Positions 1-6,719 of a DNA stretch of 22,961 nucleotides are shown in pieces. The stretch's first letter is position 1, and each line of letters begins with the position of its first letter. Source of the DNA: a virus. The translations under genes and the position numbers were made by a program. Location: positions 1 through 22,961 of IMG/VR virus record IMGVR_UViG_3300021137_000107; one strand, given 5' to 3'. The notes under the pieces were generated by a model. It ran no database searches. It worked only from the letters and a program-made list of their open reading frames with translations, and had not been told where the DNA came from.

Positions 1-682
1 CGGGGTCGAGTGTCGCTACGCCCTGCGTCCACAGGTCGAGGACGAGGTTGAGTTGCGCTCGCAGGTTGAGCTGCACGGTGAACTGCTGACTGGCGTAGTT
101 GCCCGAGCATCCCTCGCTGGGGTCGCCCAGGTTGAACACTGCCACCTTCTCGATGTTGCGTCCAGCCTTGCGCAGTTCCTTGATGCGTGCGATGCAGTCC
201 TCGAATGACTTGTGCACTCGGTCTACCGTCGCAGCCACGCCACCGTTCTCGGACTTGCCTATCTGCCAGTCAGCCCAGTTGATGAGGAAGGTGCAGGGCT
301 CGGCAGTTGTGGTGTTGGGCTTTGTTTTCGCCGGTCGCCACTTCTCGACGAGCGAGGTCAGGCGCTCGATGTCCACGTCCGTCAGGGTGGGCGTGCGACG
401 TGCGAAGCGTGCTCGGTAGGAGTAGAGCCAGACAACATCTCGGTCGCCGGACTCGGTGCGCTTGGACTGCTGCCACTTGGACATGCGCACGGTGTCGTCC
501 ACCACGAAGAACTCATCGGGGTCGAGCCCGAAGCCCTTGAGGATGTCGTGCCAGTCTGAGGCCAGTTGGATAGGTCGGGTTAGTTCGCCGGTCTGAAACT
601 CGCCACCATCGGGCCCGACTTCGACAGATGATCGGATTGCCTTCTCGGGACGTGGCTCGAACTCGTCGAGGTTCACTGGCAT
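1..682 (-). CDS. calcineurin-like metallophosphoesterase (Mre11/SbcD-like), N-terminal part
   Basis: An open frame starts with ATG at 682 and runs off the left edge after 227 codons, so the C-terminal part is missing. From about residue 130 it reads NWADWQIGKSENGG, then about 50 residues on VAVFNLGDPSEGCSGNY. These match the first two metal-binding motifs of calcineurin-like phosphoesterases (D-x-H/Q and GD-x-x-E). Phage members are usually annotated as Mre11/SbcD-like nucleases acting in DNA replication or recombination. Gln replaces the usual His of motif I. The first 110 or so residues precede the catalytic domain and are not recognised. The start overlaps the upstream stop by 10 bases; a GTG at 676 (GTGA overlap) is an alternative. 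An AAGGG lies about 10 bases before the ATG. The fold is fairly certain, the substrate is not. Confidence 0.72.
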   Translation of the reverse strand, partial: MPVNLDEFEPRPEKAIRSSVEVGPDGGEFQTGELTRPIQLASDWHDILKGFGLDPDEFFVVDDTVRMSKWQQSKRTESGDRDVVWLYSYRARFARRTPTLTDVDIERLTSLVEKWRPAKTKPNTTTAEPCTFLINWADWQIGKSENGGVAATVDRVHKSFEDCIARIKELRKAGRNIEKVAVFNLGDPSEGCSGNYASQQFTVQLNLRAQLNLVLDLWTQGVATLDP

Positions 683-894
683 GGGCACTGACCCTTGCGG
701 TGGTTGTAGACCACGTTCTCACGGAACGTCGCCCCTCGGCGTAGTAGCCAGCGAACGATGCTCGCCGTCGAGATGTCGGGCTCGGTTTGTGCTGCTTGGA
801 ACTGCTCTTGTTCAGTCGTGCTCAGAGCGGCGACGAACTTCGCCACTATGCAGACTTTCTTTTGTGCATCATGAAACTCGGACAGGTCTACCAT
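673..894 (-). CDS. small unknown protein, possible nucleic-acid binder
   Basis: A 73-residue protein starting MVDLSEFHDAQKK and ending NHRKGQCPCQ. I chose the ATG at 894 because a strong GGAGG lies five bases before it; an in-frame ATG at 921 has no ribosome site. The middle is acidic and helical. The end is basic: IVRWLLRRGATF, a short spacer, then HRKGQCPC. The arrangement of a predicted helix, a basic loop and a final Cys-x-Cys suggests a compact DNA- or RNA-binding fold, but two cysteines and one histidine do not make a full zinc site. I do not recognise the family with certainty. It sits between the tail genes and the phosphoesterase, where phages often switch from structural to replication functions, and its stop overlaps the next start. 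Confidence 0.7.
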   Translation of the reverse strand: MVDLSEFHDAQKKVCIVAKFVAALSTTEQEQFQAAQTEPDISTASIVRWLLRRGATFRENVVYNHRKGQCPCQ

Positions 895-928
895 TGGGGC
901 CTCCTCAGTTCTCCGCACCATGAAACTA

Positions 929-1273
929 TCAGAAGCCTGTCGGCGATACGGTGATTTCGCCCTGCCAGACGGCTGAAGTCTTGGTGGTGTCAGTGCCTGA
1001 GGACGGCTGGCCTGACCAGATGACCGACCAGACTCCAGCCTTGCCGGTGGTCGAGAGGTCGGCGTGGTACTTGCCCGTGCCATCTCGGACGATGGTGCCG
1101 GTGGGGTCGCCCGAGCCGTTGGTGTAGGTGTAGGTCAAGGCGGTCTGACCTGACACGCTGACCTGGAGCGTCACCACGTCAGGGTCTACTACCGTCCCAG
1201 TGATGCTGGTGAAGGGGTAGTCGTTCGTGCTCAGGCGCAGGGTGGCCCCAGCGAAGTAGGTATAACTAGACAT
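929..1273 (-). CDS. small Ig-like phage structural protein
   Basis: A 114-residue protein, all beta in appearance, with no signal peptide or membrane segment. The pattern GATLRL, DPDVVTLQVSV, GTIVRDGTGKYHADL, KAGVWSVIWSG and a final GEITVSP is typical of single-domain Ig-like proteins found near the tail genes of many actinobacterial phages. In those, the GxY-x-A-D-L strand and the GxWxxxW strand form the domain core. Its ATG overlaps the stop of the upstream repeat-protein gene by eight bases and an AAAGGAA lies about eight bases before it. The position at the end of the fibre cluster suggests a virion surface or tail-tip accessory protein. The role is inferred from position and fold only. 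Confidence 0.75.
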   Translation of the reverse strand: MSSYTYFAGATLRLSTNDYPFTSITGTVVDPDVVTLQVSVSGQTALTYTYTNGSGDPTGTIVRDGTGKYHADLSTTGKAGVWSVIWSGQPSSGTDTTKTSAVWQGEITVSPTGF

Positions 1274-1955
1274 GAACTGTTCCTTTGACTGAGGCGGCCT
1301 CGTCGGTGCCGGTGACTGTTGCTTGGTAGGAGGTGCCTCGAACTGAGGCGGTGTAGATCGTGCCGGTGACGGTTCCCGAGTAGGCCTTGTTCTTCACCGT
1401 AGCGACCAACACTGTGCCAATAACCGTGCCAGGTGATGATGGGGGGAAGTAATAGATTGCCGTGCCGGTACCAGCGAACGCTCCGAGGAGTGCGCCGAGT
1501 GCTTGGATAGCCCCGACTGCGTTGCCCTGAAAGGCCCCTGAAAGGCCCCCAGAGGCGAGCAATCGTGCCGACCCTGTGCCGGTGAACGAGTACGAGCCAG
1601 AGGCACTAGCGGCGATGGTTCCCGAAGCGGAAGCGGAGAACGCCCCCGACAGCGAGCCTGCATCCACCAAGTAGTCGGCTGACGAGCCATTGAACGAGCC
1701 GACCAGCGAGCCAGTTGAGGTGATGCTCGAGGTCGTGCTTGCGCCGGTGTAGGAATACGAGCCTGAGCCCGTCGCCTGAATGATCGCACTCGCCGAGCCA
1801 GCGAACGAACCGGACAACGAGCTGGTGCTAACGACGCTTGCCGATGATGCACCAACGTATGAGAAAGCACCCGAGCAGGTCGGCGTGAGGTTATTTGATG
1901 TCGAAGCCCACTGAAGCGAGCCCCATCGAGTTGCACCCCAGCCGGAGGTCGCCAT
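1266..1955 (-). CDS. glycine/serine-rich repeat protein, probable tail fibre component
   Basis: A 229-residue, low-complexity protein rich in Gly, Ser, Ala and Thr. Residues 1-25 contain GWGATRWGSLQW. Residues 29-170 consist of about eight degenerate units, each opening G-[AS]-[FY], at 29, 49, 65, 86, 104, 120, 140 and 158. After a Pro-rich break (PPSSPG) the last 50 residues hold a second repeat family with exactly 18-residue spacing: ATVKN at 185, ASVRG at 203, ASVKG at 221. The pattern suggests stacked beta strands, as in a solenoid or fibrous rod. AAAGGAG lies six bases before the ATG. It follows the long fibre gene, so a fibre shaft or tip accessory role is likely. I know of no named family for it. 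Confidence 0.7.
   Translation of the reverse strand: MATSGWGATRWGSLQWASTSNNLTPTCSGAFSYVGASSASVVSTSSLSGSFAGSASAIIQATGSGSYSYTGASTTSSITSTGSLVGSFNGSSADYLVDAGSLSGAFSASASGTIAASASGSYSFTGTGSARLLASGGLSGAFQGNAVGAIQALGALLGAFAGTGTAIYYFPPSSPGTVIGTVLVATVKNKAYSGTVTGTIYTASVRGTSYQATVTGTDEAASVKGTVHV
1269..1403 (-). repeat. 18-residue (54-base) C-terminal repeat, 2.5 units
   Basis: Three phased copies of A-[TS]-V-[KR]-[NG] start at residues 185, 203 and 221. The two full copies share the rest of the unit: aromatic Tyr, then GTVTGT or ATVTGT. The spacing of exactly 18 residues points to tandem duplication of a 54-base unit. Confidence 0.65.
1446..1871 (-). repeat. degenerate G-[AS]-[FY] protein repeat, about 8 units
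   Basis: Within the 229-residue protein, residues 29-170 repeat a motif of the form GxFxG...A......G.L at spacings of 20, 16, 21, 18, 16, 20 and 18 residues. Neighbouring units tend to pair into blocks of about 36 residues. The repeat is clear at protein level and only partly visible in the DNA, so the copies have diverged. Confidence 0.65.
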
Positions 1956-1966
1956 TCAAGTCTCCT

Positions 1967-2518
1967 TTAGGTCAGGGCGTAGTAGATGTTTTGAGAAGAG
2001 TTGTTTAATGCGTACGTCGTTCCAATAGTTGCAGGGTTAGTAGACCCTGTAAGAGCCGCCGCCGTGATTGGTTGGCTGGCAGTATTGACCGTCGTTGTGA
2101 GTGCGGCGAGGGATGGAACTGTTGTCGCCGTGATGCAGGCTCCGATGTAGTAGATGCCAGTTGTCGGCACGGTGTACGTCGTAGACGAGCCAGCAGCGAT
2201 TGTTGCGATGGGCCATGTGAACATTGTCGTGGCGTTCATCGAGGTAAGGCTCTGCTGAGCGGTAGCAGCGACGAGCGTAAACTGAGTGTAGCCAGCGTTC
2301 GAAGTGAACAGTCCAGCCCACGTTCCGGTGACGCTTGCGCCTGCGGTGCTTCCAGTGGAGAAGGTGATGTTGCTAATGACCTGACCGGCGTAGAGGTAGA
2401 CCGCCGTCGTTCGTATTGCACCAGTTGCAGGAGTGAAAGAGCCTGTGACGAACATTCGAGGCATGGTTTCGGCAACACTGCTTCCGACGCTTGAGCCGAA
2501 GCCTAGCGCCTGCGCTTG
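1967..2518 (-). repeat. shared C-terminal fibre domain, copy A
   Basis: Encodes residues 500-682 of the long fibre. It aligns along its whole length with copy B at 4510-5064, with roughly two thirds identical residues by eye and clear DNA similarity (for example the shared CCAGCCCACGTTCCGGTGA). Confidence 0.85.
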
Positions 2519-4015
2519 AGTGTAGCGATACGAAAGAGCCGTGCCGTTGGTAGCGAGAAACTGGTTGTTGGCACCAGCAGTTGTGATGCCGGTTCCGCCG
2601 TTTCCGATAGGCAGGGTTCCAGTGACTCCAGTAGTCAGGGGAAGTCCGGTCACGTTCGTCATGACACCACTCGCCGGAGTTCCGAGTGCCGGAGTGACAA
2701 GTGTAGGCGACGTTGAAAGAACGGTGGATCCACTACCAGTTGAGCTCGTGACACCAGTTCCACCGTTGGCAACTGCAAGAGTTCCAGCCAGTGTGATTGC
2801 GCCAGACGTAGCAGATGCAGGAGTCAGTCCTGTAGTGCCACCAGCGAACGTAGTGACACCCGTTGTAGACGTGAGCAACGTTGCCGAGGACGGAATTGTC
2901 GTTGAGTTGATTGTCCCAGCAGTTGTGTTTCCTGACAGCGTAGGAGTTGTGAGAGTGGGCGACGTGCTGAGGACGACGGAGCCGGAGCCGGTGGAGGTAG
3001 TCACACCAGTACCGCCGTTAGCGACCGCAACCGTCCCTGTCACGGTTGTGCTACCCAAATTAACGTTCTGCCAACCAACGCCACCGCTAATCGGTAGAGC
3101 CGTGAGGACCTGACCGAGTGCGCTCGCATTAGGGACTAACTGAAAGTTGGTGTTATTGCCGGTAAGGATTTGACCAGTTCCTGGCGTTGATGTTTGACCC
3201 GTACCGCCGTTAGCAACTGGGAGCGTGTTGATTAGTTGGTCGGCGCTGTTCGATGCAACCATGTACCACTGCGAGCCGTTGTAATTGACGAACGAATACG
3301 AGCCGTTGGCAGGGACTGAGAACGTCGTTACGCCGGTGGTGGAGCCAAGCGGAATCATTGACGGAGTGAAACTGAGCGTGACCGAGACCGATGACTTGTT
3401 GATGACTGTCCAGTTTGAGCCGTCGATTGGATTTGACGGTGCGGTGAGTGTCTGGCTGGCGGTTGAGCCGGAGAACAAAGTTATTTCATTGCGCCCAACC
3501 GTCGCCGTCGCTGACCGAAGTTGCAGGTGTGACGAGATGGTGGTGGTCCAAGTGCCAGGAGTTCCAGCAGTAGTGCAGACCCAGATAGTTCCGGTCAAGT
3601 CGACGATAAAGTCGCCCACTGCAAATGTACCCGATGAGGGAGCGCCATTCGCCGTACCGCCGACGTAGCGAGTGGCTGTCGTGGCGTTGCCCACCCCAGT
3701 GACGGTGAGGTAAGGCTGACCCTCGATGAGGCCAACTACCGAGGCAACCGAGGGAACAACGTTGATGGTTGAGCCAGCAGCAAAGGAGAACGCAGTCTGT
3801 ACGCCGTTGTACGATTCGACCGCTCTCGTAATGGTGAGAGTGGTGCCAGACAATGCCGTAGCCAGCACAATCTCGTAGTTCGTACCGTCGCTAATCAGGC
3901 AGTGGTACTGAGCGTTTGTGAAGCCAGTAGCCGAGGCCAGCGAGACTGTGGTGGCGACGTTTGTGATAGACGAAGCCAGCGTTGTGCCGACCCCATTGAC
4001 CGGAGATTCAGCCAT
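1967..4015 (-). CDS. tail fibre / receptor-binding protein with ANGGTG repeats
   Basis: A 682-residue fibre-like protein. Residues 1-90 form an adhesin-like module ([11 protein letters not shown], then [20 protein letters not shown]). Residues 100-260 are beta-rich. Residues 264-480 hold four NGGTG motifs (near 270, 334, 418 and 473) separated by Ser/Thr-rich stretches with near-identical pieces such as [13 protein letters not shown] and TPxL, as in many phage tail-fibre shafts. The last 183 residues are a globular beta domain shared with the 312-residue protein at 4510-5448, including [38 protein letters not shown] and [13 protein letters not shown]. Sharing of a C-terminal domain suggests that it binds the receptor. 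AAGGA lies about six bases before the ATG. GC content looks lower than in the head genes. Confidence 0.85.
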   Translation of the reverse strand: MAESPVNGVGTTLASSITNVATTVSLASATGFTNAQYHCLISDGTNYEIVLATALSGTTLTITRAVESYNGVQTAFSFAAGSTINVVPSVASVVGLIEGQPYLTVTGVGNATTATRYVGGTANGAPSSGTFAVGDFIVDLTGTIWVCTTAGTPGTWTTTISSHLQLRSATATVGRNEITLFSGSTASQTLTAPSNPIDGSNWTVINKSSVSVTLSFTPSMIPLGSTTGVTTFSVPANGSYSFVNYNGSQWYMVASNSADQLINTLPVANGGTGQTSTPGTGQILTGNNTNFQLVPNASALGQVLTALPISGGVGWQNVNLGSTTVTGTVAVANGGTGVTTSTGSGSVVLSTSPTLTTPTLSGNTTAGTINSTTIPSSATLLTSTTGVTTFAGGTTGLTPASATSGAITLAGTLAVANGGTGVTSSTGSGSTVLSTSPTLVTPALGTPASGVMTNVTGLPLTTGVTGTLPIGNGGTGITTAGANNQFLATNGTALSYRYTQAQALGFGSSVGSSVAETMPRMFVTGSFTPATGAIRTTAVYLYAGQVISNITFSTGSTAGASVTGTWAGLFTSNAGYTQFTLVAATAQQSLTSMNATTMFTWPIATIAAGSSTTYTVPTTGIYYIGACITATTVPSLAALTTTVNTASQPITAAALTGSTNPATIGTTYALNNSSQNIYYALT
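2576..3226 (-). repeat. NGGTG shaft repeats of the tail fibre
   Basis: This segment encodes residues 264-480 of the fibre. Four copies of [AG]NGGTG occur, and longer near-identical blocks follow two of them (VANGGTGVT then STGSGS and VLSTSPTL). The repeat is visible in the DNA as recurring complements of GTTGCCAACGG-like words. Confidence 0.7.
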
Positions 4016-4017
4016 AA

Positions 4018-4098
4018 CTATTCCTTTTCTGGTACGTTTTCAGCCTCAGGCAAAGTCCATGAGGCCGTAGCGGTGCCGATGAAGTCGCCGTCGCTCAT
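4018..4098 (-). CDS. 26-residue mini-gene between fibre genes
   Basis: An ATG at 4098 overlaps the upstream stop as TAATG and opens a 26-residue frame ([12 protein letters not shown] to ENVPEKE) that stops at 4018, two bases before the long fibre's ATG. It fills the gap between two certain genes exactly. There is no ribosome site of its own, so translation would depend on reinitiation after the upstream gene. The peptide is acidic with no membrane segment. It could be a real small virion or assembly protein. It could also be a leader that keeps ribosomes moving to the fibre start, whose AAGGA lies inside this frame's last codons. Function unknown. Confidence 0.55.
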   Translation of the reverse strand: MSDGDFIGTATASWTLPEAENVPEKE

Positions 4099-4469
4099 TA
4101 GGCGATAGCGACGGTCACTGCACCAGTGGCGAAGTTCACGGAGATTCCGGCAGGCAGTGAGCCAGTCAAGCCGGTGGTCGTGCCGCCGCCCTTGTAGTTG
4201 CCAGCCGTAGCGGAGTCCCAGATACCGAAGTAGGGGATGCCGCCCGACTCGACAGGGAGGTTCGTGAAGGTCTGCGAGTTGGTCGAAGCCTCCGAACCAC
4301 CCGATGCCGAGCCGAACGTGATGGCCTGACGAGCGTAGGAGCCACCCGAGATTTCGTTCGTGCCAGTCTGCGCAGGGGTTGCCGAGTGCAGGCTGAGGTA
4401 GTAGGTCGTCGAGGGGACGAAGATGGCGGCGATTGCCGTGTTCTCCGATGCGACTGCGAGTAGTGCCAT
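4098..4469 (-). CDS. small phage tail-fibre family protein
   Basis: A 123-residue beta-rich protein. It carries the signature YLSLHSATPAQTGTNEISGG, then SYARQAITF, YFGIWDSATAGNY and a closing GISVNFATGAVTVAIA. The order LALH-(T/S)A-P...NE(I/V)SGGSYARQ(A/P)...FGIWD is a widespread phage protein family annotated as tail fibre or minor structural protein. Members are usually 110-140 residues, so this looks complete. AAGGAG lies five bases before the ATG. It is placed between the two fibres that share a C-terminal domain, so an adapter or accessory role at the tail tip fits. No enzymatic residues are seen. Confidence 0.75.
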   Translation of the reverse strand: MALLAVASENTAIAAIFVPSTTYYLSLHSATPAQTGTNEISGGSYARQAITFGSASGGSEASTNSQTFTNLPVESGGIPYFGIWDSATAGNYKGGGTTTGLTGSLPAGISVNFATGAVTVAIA

Positions 4470-4509
4470 TAGTGCTCCTTAGTTGTCGATGATGAGGGAC
4501 TTAGTAATC

Positions 4510-5064
4510 TCAGGTCAGGGCGTAGTAGACGACAGACCCAGAGCCACCAGTTGAGTACGTTGTGCCGATGGTTGCAGGGTTAGCCGACCCAGTAATCGTT
4601 GCTGCTTGCAGTGGTGGGTTGTTGCTATTGGCAACAGGCGTCATGCCGTTCGCAGCGATGGTCGGCATGGTGGTCGCAGTGATGCAGACGCCGACGTAGT
4701 AGATTCCCGTCGCAGGCACGGTGTACGTCGTCGAAGCACCCGAGGCGACAGTGGCGATGGGCCATGTGAAGTAGGACGAAGCAGCCAGCGAAGTCAGGTT
4801 CTGCTGAGCGGTGGCGGCGACGAGCGTGAAGGTGGAGTAATTAGCATTTGGCGTGAACAGTCCAGCCCACGTTCCGGTGACCGTTGCGCCTGCGGTGGTG
4901 TAGGTGCAGAAGGTGATGTTGCTTACGACTTGACCAGCGTACAAATACACTGCCGCAGTACGAAGTGTACCCGAGCCTGGCGTGATGTTTCCATTGACGA
5001 ACGTCCGAGGCAAGCTCTCTGCAACGTTGTTGCCAATCGCTGAGCCGTAAGCAAGAGCCTGAAT
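4510..5064 (-). repeat. shared C-terminal fibre domain, copy B
   Basis: Encodes residues 129-312 of the short fibre. It is the partner of copy A at 1967-2518. Both copies end with ATIGTTY, a variable stretch of about ten residues, then YYALT and the stop. Confidence 0.85.
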
Positions 5065-5448
5065 CTGTGAGCTCACGCCACCCTGCACCGAGGTTGAGAC
5101 GACGAAGACCTGACCGGAGCCGTAGCCACCGATTTCGTGCTTGGCGATGGTCGTTCCGTTGTAGCCTCGTCCGTTGCCCTGGCTCGAAGCGTAGATCGTG
5201 ACCTTGTTGTCGTTGTAGTTGGCAGCCGAGCAGAGAATCTGCTCGCTGTCCACCTGAATCACGAACGGGCCGGAGGTGCCGAGCGGAATAGTCGTCGGGT
5301 TGCCGCTTGAGTCCACTTGGTAGAGCCCCTTGAGGCTGTAGAGCGTAATGGTCTCATTGTTCTTGTAGGTTGAGGCAATCGGGCCCACGAGCCATGTAGT
5401 TGGCTCAGTCAGAAGCGGAGCCACGAGGTTGTTCACTGGTAAGGTCAT
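4510..5448 (-). CDS. short tail fibre / receptor-binding protein
   Basis: A 312-residue protein. The N-terminal 125 residues form a distinct beta module (ETITLYSLKGLYQV, then QVDSEQILCSA and GNGRGYNGTTIAKHE) resembling adhesin modules of phage fibres and baseplate proteins. Residues 129-312 are homologous to the C-terminus of the 682-residue fibre. The gene starts inside the stop of the DUF1003 gene (ATGA) and has AGGAG seven bases upstream. It has no NGGTG shaft, so it may be a short fibre with a similar binding tip, or a fibre with a second specificity. A small inserted stretch around residues 250-275 differs most from the other copy. Confidence 0.8.
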   Translation of the reverse strand: MTLPVNNLVAPLLTEPTTWLVGPIASTYKNNETITLYSLKGLYQVDSSGNPTTIPLGTSGPFVIQVDSEQILCSAANYNDNKVTIYASSQGNGRGYNGTTIAKHEIGGYGSGQVFVVSTSVQGGVSSQIQALAYGSAIGNNVAESLPRTFVNGNITPGSGTLRTAAVYLYAGQVVSNITFCTYTTAGATVTGTWAGLFTPNANYSTFTLVAATAQQNLTSLAASSYFTWPIATVASGASTTYTVPATGIYYVGVCITATTMPTIAANGMTPVANSNNPPLQAATITGSANPATIGTTYSTGGSGSVVYYALT

Positions 5449-5828
5449 TTAGGTTCTCCTAGTTTGATTTGGTACAGCATTTCTTTGTGGTCGGCGAGCA
5501 TCTGCTTCGTGGCCTCAGAGACCTCGAGGTGATACTTCGCCAGTTCTGACGAGATGCGATCTGCACGCTTCGCAGCGATGAGCAGAATCGCCCCCTGTAA
5601 TCCTGCCAGTGTCGAGAGCAACAGGTTCAGCAGAATGAACGGGAATGGGTCGAATCCATTGACGCACATGTTGTACGTCATCCATACAGCCATGAAGCCG
5701 ACGAAGCCGAACACGAAGGGCCACGAGCCCATGCCGTGCCTCATGCGGTCGGCGGCCTTCTCGCCTAGTGTGCGGTCATCCCCCGAGCGAACGGCTGGAT
5801 GGAAGTCCCAGTGACCGATGCGCTTCAC
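5445..5828 (-). CDS. DUF1003 membrane protein, candidate holin
   Basis: A 127-residue protein with a GTG start at 5828 inside the stop of the upstream gene (GTGA). It fits DUF1003: GSWPFVFGFVGFMAVWMTYN, a short loop, then DPFPFILLNLLLSTLAGLQG, giving two membrane segments at about residues 35-56 and 61-85. The C-terminal 40 residues are a charged amphipathic helix (AKRADRISSELAKYH). The two-segment topology, small size and position directly after an endolysin and another membrane protein suggest holin or lysis-regulator function. DUF1003 itself has no well-established biochemical role, so the lysis call rests on context. GAGGG precedes the start by a few bases. Confidence 0.8.
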   Translation of the reverse strand: MKRIGHWDFHPAVRSGDDRTLGEKAADRMRHGMGSWPFVFGFVGFMAVWMTYNMCVNGFDPFPFILLNLLLSTLAGLQGAILLIAAKRADRISSELAKYHLEVSEATKQMLADHKEMLYQIKLGEPK

Positions 5829-6160
5829 AGGCCCTCGTGCGCCCCGAGGTGACGGTCAATCTTTGCGTCCGTAGAGTCGAGCTTGAGGTCGAGTTTGGTC
5901 AGTGCGCTTTCGATGCGGTCGATTGCGTCTCGCATGGACGAGCCGTGATTGGGCTTGTATTGCGCCTTGATTTCCTCAATCTCCGAGGCGAGGCGCTCGG
6001 CAGCGAGGTCTGAGGCACGAGTAGCGATGCGGTGGTGGAGGAATTGCTTGACCTGGTTGATGGTCTTGAACGTACCCCAGACGAAGCCGAGGAAGAAGCC
6101 GATGCTGACGATGAAGTTAATCCACCAGTTAGCGGTGTTGAGCGAGAATCCCAGCATCAT
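5825..6160 (-). CDS. single-pass membrane protein with coiled coil, holin-like
   Basis: A 111-residue protein with one N-terminal membrane segment (about residues 10-32, WWINFIVSIGFFLGFVWGTF) followed by a long charged helix with coiled-coil character (LAAERLASEIEEIKAQY). A NHGSSMRDAID motif and a final helix follow. This architecture and the NHGSS motif resemble small membrane proteins (DUF2746-like) beside endolysins in actinobacterial phages. The ATG overlaps the endolysin stop as ATGA and there is only a poor ribosome site, so translation is probably coupled to the lysin. It may be the holin, with the DUF1003 protein as partner or antiholin, or the reverse. Confidence 0.72.
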   Translation of the reverse strand: MMLGFSLNTANWWINFIVSIGFFLGFVWGTFKTINQVKQFLHHRIATRASDLAAERLASEIEEIKAQYKPNHGSSMRDAIDRIESALTKLDLKLDSTDAKIDRHLGAHEGL

Positions 6161-6711
6161 GATTTGGGCTCGAAGGGTCGGACCTCGTGGCCTTCCACCT
6201 GTGGCACTACTTTCGTCAGGTCGGGCGTGGCGACCTTGAGAATGTCGGGCGTGCGAGGCGTTCCAGCGATGCCGGTGTGGAAGCGCAGATAACGCTGAGG
6301 CTGGCGACCGTCTTGGCTGACGTGGACGAGCGAAGGGTCGCCCTGCTGACCGTGCGAGATGGTGAGAGGGTCGGGACCGGCCTGCACGATGAGCGCCGTG
6401 TGCCAGCCCGTTGATGGGCCGTAGACCACAACGTCGCCAGGCTGGACTTGTGCGAGGGGAATCTCAAGACCGTGAGTGAGCAGGGTGCCGGTGTAGCCGG
6501 TGTGATTGTAGCCCAGTCCGTTCGGGTCGTCGGCTCCGGCGATCCAGTAGCACCACGTCACGAAGGCTGAGCAGTCAGCGTTGATGGGGAACTTCGGGGG
6601 GAATACGCCGATGGCACTCATGCGCAGAGGCCCCTCGGTGTAGTTGAAGTGTGCGCTGTTTGCGTGAGCCCACTGCGCCCATGCGACGATTGCTTGGCGT
6701 GTGTCGTTCAT
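6157..6711 (-). CDS. endolysin, NlpC/P60- or CHAP-like peptidase
   Basis: A 184-residue protein with a papain-like peptidoglycan hydrolase domain over residues 1-145. Visible catalytic elements are Cys47 in NADCSAFVTWCYW, His104 in PGDVVVYG...WHTALIV and a polar third residue at His120 in LTISHGQ. Such enzymes cleave peptide bonds or the amide link in peptidoglycan. The last 40 residues are Pro-rich without a recognisable wall-binding domain. No signal peptide is present, consistent with holin-dependent release. AGGAG lies five bases before the ATG. The two following membrane-protein genes support a lysis role, although a virion-associated wall hydrolase cannot be excluded because the tail hub genes are just upstream. 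Confidence 0.85.
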   Translation of the reverse strand: MNDTRQAIVAWAQWAHANSAHFNYTEGPLRMSAIGVFPPKFPINADCSAFVTWCYWIAGADDPNGLGYNHTGYTGTLLTHGLEIPLAQVQPGDVVVYGPSTGWHTALIVQAGPDPLTISHGQQGDPSLVHVSQDGRQPQRYLRFHTGIAGTPRTPDILKVATPDLTKVVPQVEGHEVRPFEPKS

Positions 6712-6719
6712 GATTCTCC

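Noticed and set aside
895-921. Upstream in-frame ATG at 921 for the 73-residue protein.
   Set aside because: No ribosome site precedes it, and GGAGG sits directly before the ATG at 894.
2541-3113. Long plus-strand frame of 190 codons opposite the long fibre.
   Set aside because: It is the complement of Thr/Val-rich repeats of the fibre; it has no ribosome site and no plausible protein pattern.
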